Shown one piece after another: positions 19,310-29,150 of a DNA stretch of 64,000 bases. Position 1 is the first letter of the stretch, and each line of letters begins with the position of its first letter. A model generated the notes under the pieces. It made no database searches. It was not told the DNA's origin and worked only from the letters and a program-made list of their open reading frames with translations. Source of the DNA: Oscillospiraceae bacterium (GTDB lineage: Bacteria > Bacillota > Clostridia > Oscillospirales > CAG-272). The stretch lies in assembly GCA_015063485.1 (NCBI GenBank), contig SVUA01000003.1, positions 1 to 64,000 of the forward strand, in the 5' to 3' direction. The translations under genes and the position numbers were made by a program.

Positions 19310-20314
19310 TTACTCTCCTTTTTGAGCTCCCGAAATTCTTAAAAGATGCGCAACTGCTGGTATAGCCTCACCTTGCTGAACACTCGCCGGACTCATCATA
19401 GCACCCGTTCCCACGATAAGAATATCCCTAAAAGCTCCGCTTTTAAGTCTTGGCAAAAGATATGAGGCGAGCACCACGGCAGAGCAACCGCAACCCGAAC
19501 CGCCGGAATGAGTGTCTTGCGAATTTTTGTCGTAGATAATAATTCCGCAATCGTTATAGCGAGAGCTGATATCAAGACCTTGCGCTAAAAGCAGCTCACA
19601 AAGTATATCTCCGCCCTCATACCCAAGGTCACCCGTTACTATCATATCAAAATCTGCGGGTGAGGCGTCCGAATTTTTAAAATAACGCAGAAGCGTGTCC
19701 GCCGCCGCGGGCGCCATAGCCGCTCCCATGTTTGACGGGTCGTTTATTCCCTTTTCCAAGGCGACTCCCGGAAGTGCCTCGGTGATCCTTACATCTCCCT
19801 CACGCTTTACAACGAACGCTCCAGCGCCCGTGACTGTCCACTGTGCCGTGGGCGACCTTTGCGCGCCGTATTCGATAGGCGTACGGTACTGTCGTTCAGC
19901 AGAGCAATAATGCGACGAGGTCACAGCGGCGCAAGTGTCAAAATACCTTGCGTTGCACATCATTGCCGAGAGCATAAGACCCTCGATAGCCGTAGAACAC
20001 GCTCCGTAAAGGCCAAAATACGGTATGTCGAAGTCGAGCAGACCGTACGACGAACCAACACATTGGTTCAAAAGATCTCCCGCAAAAAGCGCTCCGACGT
20101 CATTTTCGGATGCGCCTATTTTTGAAAGCGCGACGTTGAGAGCAAGACGTTGCATCTCGCTTTCTGATTTTTCCCAAGTATTTTTGCCAAAGCGATCGGT
20201 CAGATCGTGCAGATCAAAGCAATCTCCGATAGGTCCTTGCGTTTCTTTTTTTCCTACCGCGCTTCCCGATGATACGATAGCCGCCGAATCAAAGCGCAAT
20301 ATCTTGTTTTGCAT
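19310..20314 (-). CDS. spoVAD: stage V sporulation protein AD
   Basis: thiolase-like SpoVAD: IVSSGSAVGKKETQGPIGDCFD, DLLNQCVGSSYGLLDFDIPYFGLYGACST, GSGCGCSAVVLASYLLP; start at MQNKILRFD. Confidence 0.93.
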   Translation of the reverse strand: MQNKILRFDSAAIVSSGSAVGKKETQGPIGDCFDLHDLTDRFGKNTWEKSESEMQRLALNVALSKIGASENDVGALFAGDLLNQCVGSSYGLLDFDIPYFGLYGACSTAIEGLMLSAMMCNARYFDTCAAVTSSHYCSAERQYRTPIEYGAQRSPTAQWTVTGAGAFVVKREGDVRITEALPGVALEKGINDPSNMGAAMAPAAADTLLRYFKNSDASPADFDMIVTGDLGYEGGDILCELLLAQGLDISSRYNDCGIIIYDKNSQDTHSGGSGCGCSAVVLASYLLPRLKSGAFRDILIVGTGAMMSPASVQQGEAIPAVAHLLRISGAQKGE

Positions 20315-20445
20315 ATACCAATTTCCTTTTCTTTTATCTTTAGAAATATTATTATCAAAATTATTTTCGCTATACCTTGCAATCCTCAAAATATATGATA
20401 TAATAATTATATAAGAAAAACAATTCAAAAGGAAGGTGCAAAACT

Positions 20446-21318
20446 ATGACCTACGTACTCAAAAACGACCAGCTTACCGTAACGCTTTCAAGCTTTGGCG
20501 CGGAGATGATTTCCGTAAAATGTACGGGAGACTGCGAATATATATGGCAGGGAGACAAAAAATATTGGGCAAGTCAAGCTCCCATTCCCTTCCCTGTATG
20601 CGGAAGATTTTATCAGGGAAAGTACACCTACGGCGGAAAGGAATACTCAATGGGTAATCACGGCTTTGCGCGGCACTCCGAGTTCGAGGTAGCCTCTGCC
20701 GACGAAAAAAGCGTGTCTTTCGTACTGAAGCAAAGCGAACAAACTCTTGCGGAATATCCCTTTGACTTCGAATTTACCGTGACCTATACGCTTGACGGTC
20801 CTAAAATAGACTGCAACTACCTTATCAAAAACACGGGCAAGGAGATATTGCCCGCCACGGTCGGCGCACACCCCGGCTTCAACGTACCGCTCGACAACGG
20901 CAATTTTGACGATTGGTATCTCGAATTCAGCGAGGAATGTTCTCCCGATAAGCTTGTTCATTCCAACAGCGGTTTCAATACGGGATTAAAGCGCGCGCTT
21001 TATCTTGAGGATTCCAAAAAGCTTGCGCTTAAGCATAGCCTTTTTGATATCGACTCGATATTTATGAGCAATATGGCGAAAGCCGTAACGCTCAAGAGCG
21101 ACAGATCGAGCAGATACATTCGCCTTGAATACGCGGATATGTCGTATCTCGGAGTTTGGCATAAGCCGCAGAGCGATGCGCCTTACGTATGTATCGAGCC
21201 GTGGTGCGGACTGCCCTCGTTTGACGGTAAGATAGATGATCTTGCCACAAAGAGCGATATGTTCCGTATCCCCGCGGGAAGCTCCAAAACCGTCCGTTAT
21301 TCAATTACTTTCGGTTGA
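20446..21318 (+). CDS. aldose 1-epimerase family protein (LacX/YihR-like)
   Basis: YIWQGDKKYWASQAPIPFPVCGRF, GNHGFARHSEFEV, ATVGAHPGFNVPL. Confidence 0.9.
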   Translation: MTYVLKNDQLTVTLSSFGAEMISVKCTGDCEYIWQGDKKYWASQAPIPFPVCGRFYQGKYTYGGKEYSMGNHGFARHSEFEVASADEKSVSFVLKQSEQTLAEYPFDFEFTVTYTLDGPKIDCNYLIKNTGKEILPATVGAHPGFNVPLDNGNFDDWYLEFSEECSPDKLVHSNSGFNTGLKRALYLEDSKKLALKHSLFDIDSIFMSNMAKAVTLKSDRSSRYIRLEYADMSYLGVWHKPQSDAPYVCIEPWCGLPSFDGKIDDLATKSDMFRIPAGSSKTVRYSITFG

Positions 21319-21339
21319 TAAAATTATATTTGTCAATAA

Positions 21340-21606
21340 TTTGCTCTCCTCATCAGTCGCTATCGCGACAGCTTCTCCGCTGGAGAAGCCTTTGGTTCTA
21401 AACGTTTACTTTTATTCTCGCCATTTTATTATTTTAATCTGCCCGATGCAACAACTCAAATTTGTTTACTTCAAATTTTAATTTATCGGAGAATTTGATT
21501 TGACGAAATGTCAAAGCTCTAATGAAACGTTTTTTACAAAGAGCCTTCTCCAGCGGAGAAGGTGGCAAAATGGTCGGACGCAACGACCATTTTGACGGAT
21601 GAGGAG
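21340..21606. repeat. clustered repeat modules 5' of DUF559 gene
   Basis: ctcctcatcagtcgctatcgcgacagcttctccgctggagaagc; tcaaattttaatttatcgg; gagccttctccagcggagaaggtggc...gacggatgaggagatc. Confidence 0.75.
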
Positions 21607-21655
21607 ATCGCCGTTTAGTCTATACCAAAAACAACCAAAACTTCATTTTACGACT

Positions 21656-22018
21656 ATGATTTATAATTATAATAAAAAACTCGTATCGAACGCTCGAACA
21701 TTGAGAAATAATATGACCCCTGAAGAAAAACATCTATGGTATGATTTTCTAAAAGAGCTGCCTGTTACAGTTAATAGGCAAAAAAATATTGGAAATTACA
21801 TTGTTGATTTTTTTATCTCTTGCAAAAGAATAGTAATAGAAATTGACGGCGTTCAGCACAAAATGAACGAACATAAACGATCAGATGATCAACGAGACAA
21901 TGAACTTCGCAATTTAGGAATTACTATTTTAAGATACACAAATGAAGATATACACAAAAATTTCAATTCAGTTTGTGAAGATATATTAAAGCATTTGGAA
22001 CTTAACAATATTAACTAA
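21656..22018 (+). CDS. DUF559 (Vsr/endonuclease-fold) domain protein
   Basis: ARTLRNNMTPEEKHLWYDFLK...IGNYIVDFFISCKRIVIEIDGVQHKMNEHKRSDDQRDNELRNLGITILRYTNEDI; AT-rich relative to neighbours. Confidence 0.85.
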   Translation: MIYNYNKKLVSNARTLRNNMTPEEKHLWYDFLKELPVTVNRQKNIGNYIVDFFISCKRIVIEIDGVQHKMNEHKRSDDQRDNELRNLGITILRYTNEDIHKNFNSVCEDILKHLELNNIN

Positions 22019-22036
22019 AATTAAGATGGAGTACTT

Positions 22037-22810
22037 ATGTTCTACGAAAACAAAAAGCAATATCACATAGCCGCGGCAAAGGGTGAGATCGGCGGCTACT
22101 GCATACTTCCGGGCGACCCAGGAAGATGCGAAAAGATAGCCGCGTATCTTGATGACCCTTACCATCTCGTTACGAATCGCGAGTATAATATCTTTTGCGG
22201 AACGCTTTGCGGCGAGCTCGTCACCGTTTGCTCAACGGGTATCGGCGGTCCGTCAACCGCTATTGCCGTAGAGGAGCTTTTTGCCTGCGGTGCGCATACC
22301 TTTATACGTATCGGCACTTGCGGAGGTATCGATACGCGAGTTCGCGCGGGAGATGCCGTTATAGCCTCGGGAGCGGTACGTCAGGACGGAACTTCTCGTG
22401 AATACGCACCCATAGAGTTCCCCGCAGTTCCCGATACGAACGTCCTTTTCGCTCTCGTAAGGGCCGCACAAAGCCTAAATATCCCCTATCACACGGGAGT
22501 AGCGCAGAGCAAGGACTCCTTTTACGGTCAGCATTCGCCTACGCGTATGCCTGTGTCCTCGGAGCTTCTTGAAAAATGGGAGGCTTGGAAAAGACTTCAT
22601 GTTCTCGCGAGTGAGATGGAAGCGGCAACGCTTTTCACCGTGGGAGCGGCACTTGACGCAAAATGCGGCGCGGTATTTCATACCGTTTGGAATCAGGAGC
22701 GCGCAAACGCGGGGCTTGATACGAACAAAAACGAAAGCCACGACACCGATTCTGCTATACGTATAGCCGTCGAGGCAATAAGGCTGCTTATTAAGGAAAA
22801 CAAGAAATAA
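22037..22810 (+). CDS. udp: nucleoside (uridine) phosphorylase
   Basis: CILPGDPGRCEKIAAYLD, STGIGGPSTAIAVEEL, RIGTCGGID, SEMEAATLFTVGAAL. Confidence 0.9.
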   Translation: MFYENKKQYHIAAAKGEIGGYCILPGDPGRCEKIAAYLDDPYHLVTNREYNIFCGTLCGELVTVCSTGIGGPSTAIAVEELFACGAHTFIRIGTCGGIDTRVRAGDAVIASGAVRQDGTSREYAPIEFPAVPDTNVLFALVRAAQSLNIPYHTGVAQSKDSFYGQHSPTRMPVSSELLEKWEAWKRLHVLASEMEAATLFTVGAALDAKCGAVFHTVWNQERANAGLDTNKNESHDTDSAIRIAVEAIRLLIKENKK

Positions 22811-22878
22811 TTATTACCTTACCTGTAGAGGCGATTCACGAATCACCTGCCAAACGTTTAGATTTAACCGAACGTAAC

Positions 22879-23004
22879 GGACAGTCGAGGACGCCTGTCC
22901 CTACAGAGTTAAATCAAATTTAATCGTTTTTTTCATCGCCTTACGGCGAGGTATATGCAAACGATTTTATCAAACATTGTAGGGACAGGCGTCCTCGACT
23001 GTCC
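22879..23004. repeat. long palindrome, GGACAGTCGAGGACGCCTGTCC type
   Basis: 27-nt inverted arms, central cgccttacggcg. Confidence 0.85.
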
Positions 23005-23116
23005 AAAAATCAAACAAATTCAACCTACCCAAACGGCATACAAAAAAGCCAACGCGTCCTACTAAAAAACTCCCAAAAAAATTCAAAAAAAATCTTAAAA
23101 ATATTGTTTTTCGCCC

Positions 23117-23146
23117 TTGACACTTTAATATACTTTATGTTATAAT
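23117..23146 (+). promoter_or_regulatory. putative sigmaA promoter
   Basis: TTGACA-N18-TATAAT upstream of the 23239 lipoprotein gene. Confidence 0.65.
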
Positions 23147-23238
23147 ATTATATAAGCGATTTAGTATCGTTTTTTAGGTAAAATAACGTAAAAAAAACAA
23201 CTAAAAAATAAAGAATTTTAAAAATTAAGGAGACAAAA

Positions 23239-23961
23239 ATGAAAAAATTACTCGCGGTATTTCTCGCACTTATGATGATCCTTTCGGTTTCCCTTATGGC
23301 TTGCTCTGACAAGAAGGAAAAAGAGCCCGCTGATGACGAGGAAGAAAACGAATTCCTTCCCAGCAAAGATACCACCGGTACTACCGAAGCAAACCAAGAG
23401 GAAGACCCCGAGGGAACAAGAGCTCCTATTACAAGTTCTTGGGTAACTGCAACAGGTACTATTTACGTTCGTGCAAACGATGTTAGAGTTCGTTCTTCAA
23501 AGAGCACGACTTCTACGCAAAATGTTAAAGGAACGGCTATGTTTGGGGATTCTCTTCAGTACACAGGATATGACAATGATTGGTACGAAGTAACATTCAA
23601 AAACGAAAAAGCTTATATTTCTGCTACTTTCGTAAGTGAAAATCAGGATACCGTTATTTTCGAAGAGCATGCTACTCTTAAGGAGGGCACTGCTATCAAG
23701 GTAGCAGCGGACAAAAAATGCAATCTCCGTACCGATCCCGTAGCTGCAGCTTCTACGCTTAAAGGCTCGATCGATGCTACCAAGACCGCAAACGGTGAAC
23801 TTACCATAGTTAAAATAAGCAAAACAGGCAAATGGTTAGAAGTTCGCTTCAATGGTACTGATATTGAAAAACACACCTATGACGGAACTGAAAAGCTCTA
23901 TTGCACTTGGGAAGTTATCGCTGAACTCATGGGAAGTTCTAGCGGCGGTGGACACGGCTAA
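23239..23961 (+). CDS. SH3-domain lipoprotein
   Basis: lipobox LSVSLMAC; two SH3b-like stretches (IYVRANDVRVRSSKSTTS..., KVAADKKCNLRTDPVAAAS...). Confidence 0.75.
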   Translation: MKKLLAVFLALMMILSVSLMACSDKKEKEPADDEEENEFLPSKDTTGTTEANQEEDPEGTRAPITSSWVTATGTIYVRANDVRVRSSKSTTSTQNVKGTAMFGDSLQYTGYDNDWYEVTFKNEKAYISATFVSENQDTVIFEEHATLKEGTAIKVAADKKCNLRTDPVAAASTLKGSIDATKTANGELTIVKISKTGKWLEVRFNGTDIEKHTYDGTEKLYCTWEVIAELMGSSSGGGHG

Positions 23962-23979
23962 TATTACATAACAAATATA

Positions 23980-24005
23980 AGGCTCTCCTCGGAGAGCCTT
24001 TTTTC
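23980..24005 (+). terminator. intrinsic terminator
   Basis: aaggctctcctcggagagcctttttt. Confidence 0.85.
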
Positions 24006-24079
24006 GTTCATTTTTGTCTTTTAGACGTGTACTTTTGTCTTTAATATGTTCACTTTTTTATCATATATTGAAAGACTCA

Positions 24080-24108
24080 TTGAAAACGTCTTTTCAAAAT
24101 GCTATACT
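24080..24108 (+). promoter_or_regulatory. putative sigmaA promoter of nagA
   Basis: TTGAAA-N17-TATACT. Confidence 0.5.
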
Positions 24109-24147
24109 AAATTGAAATAGCATTTTTATTATATAGGAGAAAACAAA

Positions 24148-25290
24148 ATGAAAGCTGTTGTAAACGGAAAAATTATTTTAAAGGACCGCATACTTGAAGG
24201 CTTCGCTATTCTCTACACCGACGTGATAGAGGGCATTCTTCCATCTGATAAGATCCCCTCGGACGCAGAGATAATTGATGCAAACGGCGGTTATGTTGCT
24301 CCAGGTCTTATCGACCTGCACATTCACGGATACCTCGGCAAGGACGTTTGCGACGGAGAGGCCGAATCTATTCGCACGATTGCGGGTGGCATCGTAAAGA
24401 ACGGCGTTACAGGATTCCTTCCCACCACTATGACGGTCGACATGAAAGTCATTCGCAAGGCTCTCGAGGTCTGTCGCGAGCTTAAGGAAGAAAGCAAGGT
24501 TTGGAACGGAAGCGCAATACTCGGCACTCATGCCGAAGGTCCTTTTATAAGCGAGAGCAAAAAAGGCGCGCAGGACGCAAAATACATATTAAAGCCCGAT
24601 GCGGCGTTCGTTAAGGAATACGCCGATATAATCAAAATAATCACTCTCGCGCCCGAGACCGATACAGAGGATTTCGCCGCTATCCGTGAGATAACGCGCG
24701 ACACCGACGTCGTTATATCCATGGGTCACACCTCGGCAGATTACGACACGGCTATGAAAAGCACTGAGGCAGGCGTTAAGCACGTAACACATCTGTTCAA
24801 CGCAATGACGCCTATGTCTCACCGCGCTCCAGGGGTTGTTACCGCGGCGTTTAATACCGACGTTACCTGTGAGCTTATCGTTGACACATTCCACGTAGAC
24901 CCTTGCTTCTACGACCTGCTCTATAAGATCAAGGGCAGAAAGCTCTGCTTCATTACCGACTGTCTCCCCGCGGGCGGACTTCCCTATGGAGAGTACACGC
25001 TCGGAGGCACGAAGATAGTCTACCGCGACATCGTTTGTCGCCTTGAGAACGGTACTGTCGCGGGAAGTGTACTTCCTCTTAATAAGGGTGTTTGGAATGT
25101 TTATACCAACTCCAACATTCCGCTTTACGAGTGCGTAAACGGCGCGACCCTCAACCCCGCTGCCGCCATTGGTATAGAAAAGACTAAGGGTTCGCTCGAC
25201 GTCGGTAAGGATGCGGATATAATTATCACCGATGCTGAATTTAACGTAAATAAAACCATTATAGGAGGAACTATCAGATATGAAGCTTAA
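24148..25290 (+). CDS. nagA: N-acetylglucosamine-6-phosphate deacetylase
   Basis: APGLIDLHIHGYLGKDVCDG, THAEGPFIS, SMGHTSADYDTA, HLFNAMTPMSHRAPG. Confidence 0.95.
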   Translation: MKAVVNGKIILKDRILEGFAILYTDVIEGILPSDKIPSDAEIIDANGGYVAPGLIDLHIHGYLGKDVCDGEAESIRTIAGGIVKNGVTGFLPTTMTVDMKVIRKALEVCRELKEESKVWNGSAILGTHAEGPFISESKKGAQDAKYILKPDAAFVKEYADIIKIITLAPETDTEDFAAIREITRDTDVVISMGHTSADYDTAMKSTEAGVKHVTHLFNAMTPMSHRAPGVVTAAFNTDVTCELIVDTFHVDPCFYDLLYKIKGRKLCFITDCLPAGGLPYGEYTLGGTKIVYRDIVCRLENGTVAGSVLPLNKGVWNVYTNSNIPLYECVNGATLNPAAAIGIEKTKGSLDVGKDADIIITDAEFNVNKTIIGGTIRYEA

Positions 25291-26656
25291 AGTCCCTGCA
25301 AAGCTCGACCCAAAATTCGCTCCCCTTTCGGTAGTCTGCCGCGATATGCGCGAGGCTACGAAGCTTGACGGTCAGGATATCATTATCGTAGTAGAAAGAA
25401 ATAACGGCTATACTACTACATACAAGACCCGTATCTTTTGCGACGGAACAGGACACGACGAGGAGAATTTCAAATTTATCGAGCGTCTTGTTAAGTCTCT
25501 CCTTTGGGTAGCGGGCGGATACAAGGTGATCATCGCGGGAAGCGAGACTGTGGGCGCAATGATACGCGAGGCGTTCTCCCACGGCGGACTTCGCGACTTT
25601 GACGTTAAGTTTATGGAAAGAGTTTACGAGCAGCCTTTCTCTGTTGAGGTAGTTGCTCTTGAAAACGCTCCCAAGGATAAATCGTCGGCGTCCCCGATAG
25701 GACGTCACCTCGACGGCTGTAGGATCGGCTTTGACGCAGGCGGAAGCGACCGCAAGGTGAGTGCCGTTATCAATGGCGAGAGCGTTTATTCAGAGGAAGT
25801 CGTATGGTTTCCAAAAACCAATTCCGACCCAAATTATCACTATGAAGGTATCCTCAATGCTATGAAGACCGCGGCTTCGCATATGCCTCGAGTTGATGCT
25901 ATCGGAGTATCGAGCGCGGGCGTTTACGTTGACAATCGCATCATGGTAGCTTCTCTCTTCCTTAAGGTCAGCGACGAGGATTTTGACAAAAAGGTCAAAA
26001 ATATGTATATCGACGTTGCCAAGGAGATAGGCGAGAACATTCCGCTCGAGGTCGCAAATGACGGTGATGTTACCGCGCTCGCGGGTGCTATGGATCTTAA
26101 CGACAACTCTGTTCTCGGCGTAGCTATGGGTACGTCCGAAGCGGGCGGATATGTTGACCCCGACGGAAATATCACAGGCTGGCTCAATGAACTCGCGTTC
26201 GTTCCCGTGGACTTCTGCGAGGAGGCTATGGTCGATGAATGGTCGGGCGACTACGGCTGCGGAGTTAAGTATTTCTCGCAGGACGGCGTTATCAAGTGCG
26301 CTCCTTGGGCAGATATCGAGCTTGACGAAAACCTCTCTCCCGCAGAAAAGCTCAAGGTAGTTCAAGGTCTTATGAAGGACGGAGATCCTCGCGCTGCGGC
26401 TATCTACGACACCATAGGCGCGTATTTCGGCTACGCTATCGCGTACTATACCGAATTCTACGACATAAAGCACGTTCTCATTATGGGACGAGTTACCTCA
26501 GGTGAGGGCGGAACTATCCTCCTTTCTCGTGCGCAAGAAGTTCTTGATAAGGAATTCCCCGAGCTCGCAAAGAATATACAGCTCCATATTCCCGATGAGA
26601 AGTCCCGCAGAGTCGGACAATCGGTCGCGGCGGCATCTCTGCCAAAGATAAACTGA
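25280..26656 (+). CDS. ROK-like sugar kinase/ASKHA protein with ~140-aa N-terminal domain
   Basis: RIGFDAGGSDRKVSAVINGE, AIGVSSAGVYVDNRI, EVANDGDVTALAGAM, GVAMGTSEAGGYVD; overlaps nagA by 11 nt. Confidence 0.75.
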   Translation: MKLKVPAKLDPKFAPLSVVCRDMREATKLDGQDIIIVVERNNGYTTTYKTRIFCDGTGHDEENFKFIERLVKSLLWVAGGYKVIIAGSETVGAMIREAFSHGGLRDFDVKFMERVYEQPFSVEVVALENAPKDKSSASPIGRHLDGCRIGFDAGGSDRKVSAVINGESVYSEEVVWFPKTNSDPNYHYEGILNAMKTAASHMPRVDAIGVSSAGVYVDNRIMVASLFLKVSDEDFDKKVKNMYIDVAKEIGENIPLEVANDGDVTALAGAMDLNDNSVLGVAMGTSEAGGYVDPDGNITGWLNELAFVPVDFCEEAMVDEWSGDYGCGVKYFSQDGVIKCAPWADIELDENLSPAEKLKVVQGLMKDGDPRAAAIYDTIGAYFGYAIAYYTEFYDIKHVLIMGRVTSGEGGTILLSRAQEVLDKEFPELAKNIQLHIPDEKSRRVGQSVAAASLPKIN

Positions 26657-26677
26657 AATAAGCATATATAAAAGCAG

Positions 26678-26712
26678 AACCAATTCTGATTGCACTTGGT
26701 TCTGCTTTTTTA
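26678..26712 (+). terminator. intrinsic terminator
   Basis: agcagaaccaattctgattgcacttggttctgctttttt. Confidence 0.8.
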
Positions 26713-26725
26713 ATTCCATGACATA

Positions 26726-26888
26726 CAAATTGCGGTTTGTCGGTGGCGAGTTAAAAACTCGCCACCTCCGTCAACAAAGTGATTCGCGGTTGCGTCCCGC
26801 GAATTTACGAGTAACAAGTAACTCGGTCAAAACACACTTTGTTGCATCTTCTATTCATTGCTCCATCTCACCGATAAATCAAAATTTG
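26726..26888. repeat. TIR-bounded element, GTGGCGAGTTAAAAACTCGCCAC plus ~80-nt GATTCGCGGTTGCGTCCCGCGAATTT module
   Basis: caaattgcggtttgtcgg ... ccgataaatcaaaatttg. Confidence 0.85.
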
Positions 26889-26996
26889 AAGCAAATAAAT
26901 TGCCATTTATATATGCAAAAAAAATTGTCAGACATATAAACAAAAAAGCAAGAGTAAAAGGATAAGACCTTCTATTCTTGCTCTTTTTTCGTAAAA

Positions 26997-29078
26997 TTAT
27001 TTCTCAAATCTCAAGATAGCGTACGATGTCTTTTCGGGCAGACGGATAGAAAATACCCCGTTTTCTTCGCTGATGTCTGCCGCTTCCTCATTGAAGGGCG
27101 TGTAGACCTTGGGCGTGAGCTTTGATTCAAGCTTTACGACCTCGGTGATGCCGATAGGCTCGACCTTGTTGATGAAATTTACGCGGCTTCTGTGGAAGCG
27201 CATATCGTCAAGCTCATGGTCGATATCGGTATCGTAGTCCTCCGAAAGAAGATGTACCGTTATCGCGTCGTCCGACTCGAACATTGTGACGAGATAGCCT
27301 CTCGAATCTATCATCTTTACGGGCATCGGCGTGATGAATCTGTTGACAAGCTCGATAAAGCTTTCGGTTATCTCGCCGTCGCTTATTCTGTGCGGGTTGT
27401 AATAGATACGCTCCGCCACGCTCTGCCATTCCTTTGATTCCTTTGAGGGCGGAACGGTATTTTTGTTTGTCCACGCGCCCGTAGCTCCGGGAGTGTCTGG
27501 GTTTTTATTAAAGAAATCGGTATAGTCGGTGAGCGCGGGATTTGTAGGCAGCTTCCACTCATTTTTGCAAGAAGGGTAAGTGCAAGGTCCTGTTGCTATG
27601 ATCACACCGCCGTTTTTGACGTAAAGCTCCATTGCCGCCTTTTCTTTGTCGGTCATAACAGCCGCAGAGGGTACGAGCACGAGGGGATATTTCGTTATGT
27701 CGGTCGGAAAATCAAAGACTGTATGAGGGCTTATACCTTTAGTGAAAAGTGTGCGCAAGGTCGTGTCGTAATCCTTGTAATAGCCTTTTTCAAGATTTCC
27801 GAAATAGGAGTGCTTTCTCGTCTCATAGGAGAAATAAACGGCAAGCTGACCTACGTGGTCACCCATAAAGAGCTCGGGGTGGTCTTTCTCATATCCGAAC
27901 GCTTTTCCTACTATGTCGCTCTCGTTTGGGAGAGTTTTGAGAATACGCTCGGGCAGACCGAGTCTATCTTTGAGAGTTATCACCCAAGCGTCAGAGTCAA
28001 GCATCTTGTTGACCGCCCAGACGATATTTGCTGTCTCCTCTACGAACGCGAAGCCCGTGGCAAAGCAACGAACACCTTTTTCCTTTGCGGCTGCTCTGTG
28101 GTGGGACGAAGTGACAAGTCTTGAGGCTATCGGTCTGTTCCATGTGACCGTATCATGCTTATAAGGAGGAGTATTTCCCGACATTTCAAGGTTTACGTAG
28201 TTACAACCCATAAGGGAGCAACGCGCATCGTTGGTACTGCTGTTTGCCTTTGCAGCCGCGCTGTTCGCTCCGCAGGTCATTACGCGGAAGCCCTCGGGGA
28301 ATACGGGTTTTATGTACTTCCAAAAGTCTACCGCGCCGTCAAAGCGCATATCTATCCACGCTTTCCAAGCCTCGTTCTCCCAGTTGCCCCAGAAATTAAG
28401 GTCGGAAACGGGAGGAAGATCGAGCCCCGTGCGGCGTTTGAATTCGGCAAGGCAGTGAGGACAAGCGCAGGAACGATAGTGCATATAGTGAATAGGGTCA
28501 TCACAGGAAACACCCTTGATACCCGTCTCGGATATCAGCTTCGTAAGATAGCTCTTATAAGCCTCTCTGTAATCGGGATTGCGCATGCAAAAGCTCTCGG
28601 CTGCATACTGCGGGTACCAAAGAGGCTTGCGAGTTTCAACGTCTATCATACGCCAAGTGTTGAGACGGCTTCCGTTGTATTCCCACGATGCCGCCGCTTC
28701 CCAAGAGGGCGAGAAAGGAAGATGAGGACCGCTGTGAAGAATTACGTGGCGCATCTCCTCTCTTGTACTGTAACGATGAATGAGGTTTACGGAGTGGTGG
28801 TCGAAAAGCTCAACACCGTATTTGCCGAGTTCCTCGGCAACTGTCGCGAGATAGTCATGCAAAATGGTAAAATAGGGCAAAAAATCCCAACGGAAGTGCG
28901 TACCGAAGACCATAGCGGTAGTCACATTTGCCTTTGCCATAGCCTCGGCGCGTCTCTTTATGCGGTCGTGCGCGTCGGGATTCGGCCAGTTAAGATCCTC
29001 AAAGCGAAGCCACCATGAAGCGATGCGCTTGCGCTCGAGTATGGCTGGGTGTACCTTTGAAGTTATATTGTCTTTCAT
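26997..29078 (-). CDS. putative glycoside hydrolase (TIM-barrel plus beta-galactosidase-trimerisation-like region)
   Basis: TIM-barrel-like N-terminal region (GVSCDDPIHYMHYRSCACPHCLAEFKRRTG), followed by YPLVLVPSAAVMTDKEKAAMELYVKNGGVIIATG as in GH42-type trimerisation domains. Confidence 0.55.
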   Translation of the reverse strand: MKDNITSKVHPAILERKRIASWWLRFEDLNWPNPDAHDRIKRRAEAMAKANVTTAMVFGTHFRWDFLPYFTILHDYLATVAEELGKYGVELFDHHSVNLIHRYSTREEMRHVILHSGPHLPFSPSWEAAASWEYNGSRLNTWRMIDVETRKPLWYPQYAAESFCMRNPDYREAYKSYLTKLISETGIKGVSCDDPIHYMHYRSCACPHCLAEFKRRTGLDLPPVSDLNFWGNWENEAWKAWIDMRFDGAVDFWKYIKPVFPEGFRVMTCGANSAAAKANSSTNDARCSLMGCNYVNLEMSGNTPPYKHDTVTWNRPIASRLVTSSHHRAAAKEKGVRCFATGFAFVEETANIVWAVNKMLDSDAWVITLKDRLGLPERILKTLPNESDIVGKAFGYEKDHPELFMGDHVGQLAVYFSYETRKHSYFGNLEKGYYKDYDTTLRTLFTKGISPHTVFDFPTDITKYPLVLVPSAAVMTDKEKAAMELYVKNGGVIIATGPCTYPSCKNEWKLPTNPALTDYTDFFNKNPDTPGATGAWTNKNTVPPSKESKEWQSVAERIYYNPHRISDGEITESFIELVNRFITPMPVKMIDSRGYLVTMFESDDAITVHLLSEDYDTDIDHELDDMRFHRSRVNFINKVEPIGITEVVKLESKLTPKVYTPFNEEAADISEENGVFSIRLPEKTSYAILRFEK

Positions 29079-29150
29079 GTTTTTCTCCTTTTTTAAGTAT
29101 ATTGCAATATTGCGGAAATTCAAATTTTCACCGTTTATTATGACAGAACT

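Noticed and set aside
28155-29018. 287-aa plus-strand ORF antisense to the putative glycoside hydrolase
   Set aside because: The minus-strand frame has coherent catalytic-domain-like motifs and a proper start; the plus-strand frame does not.
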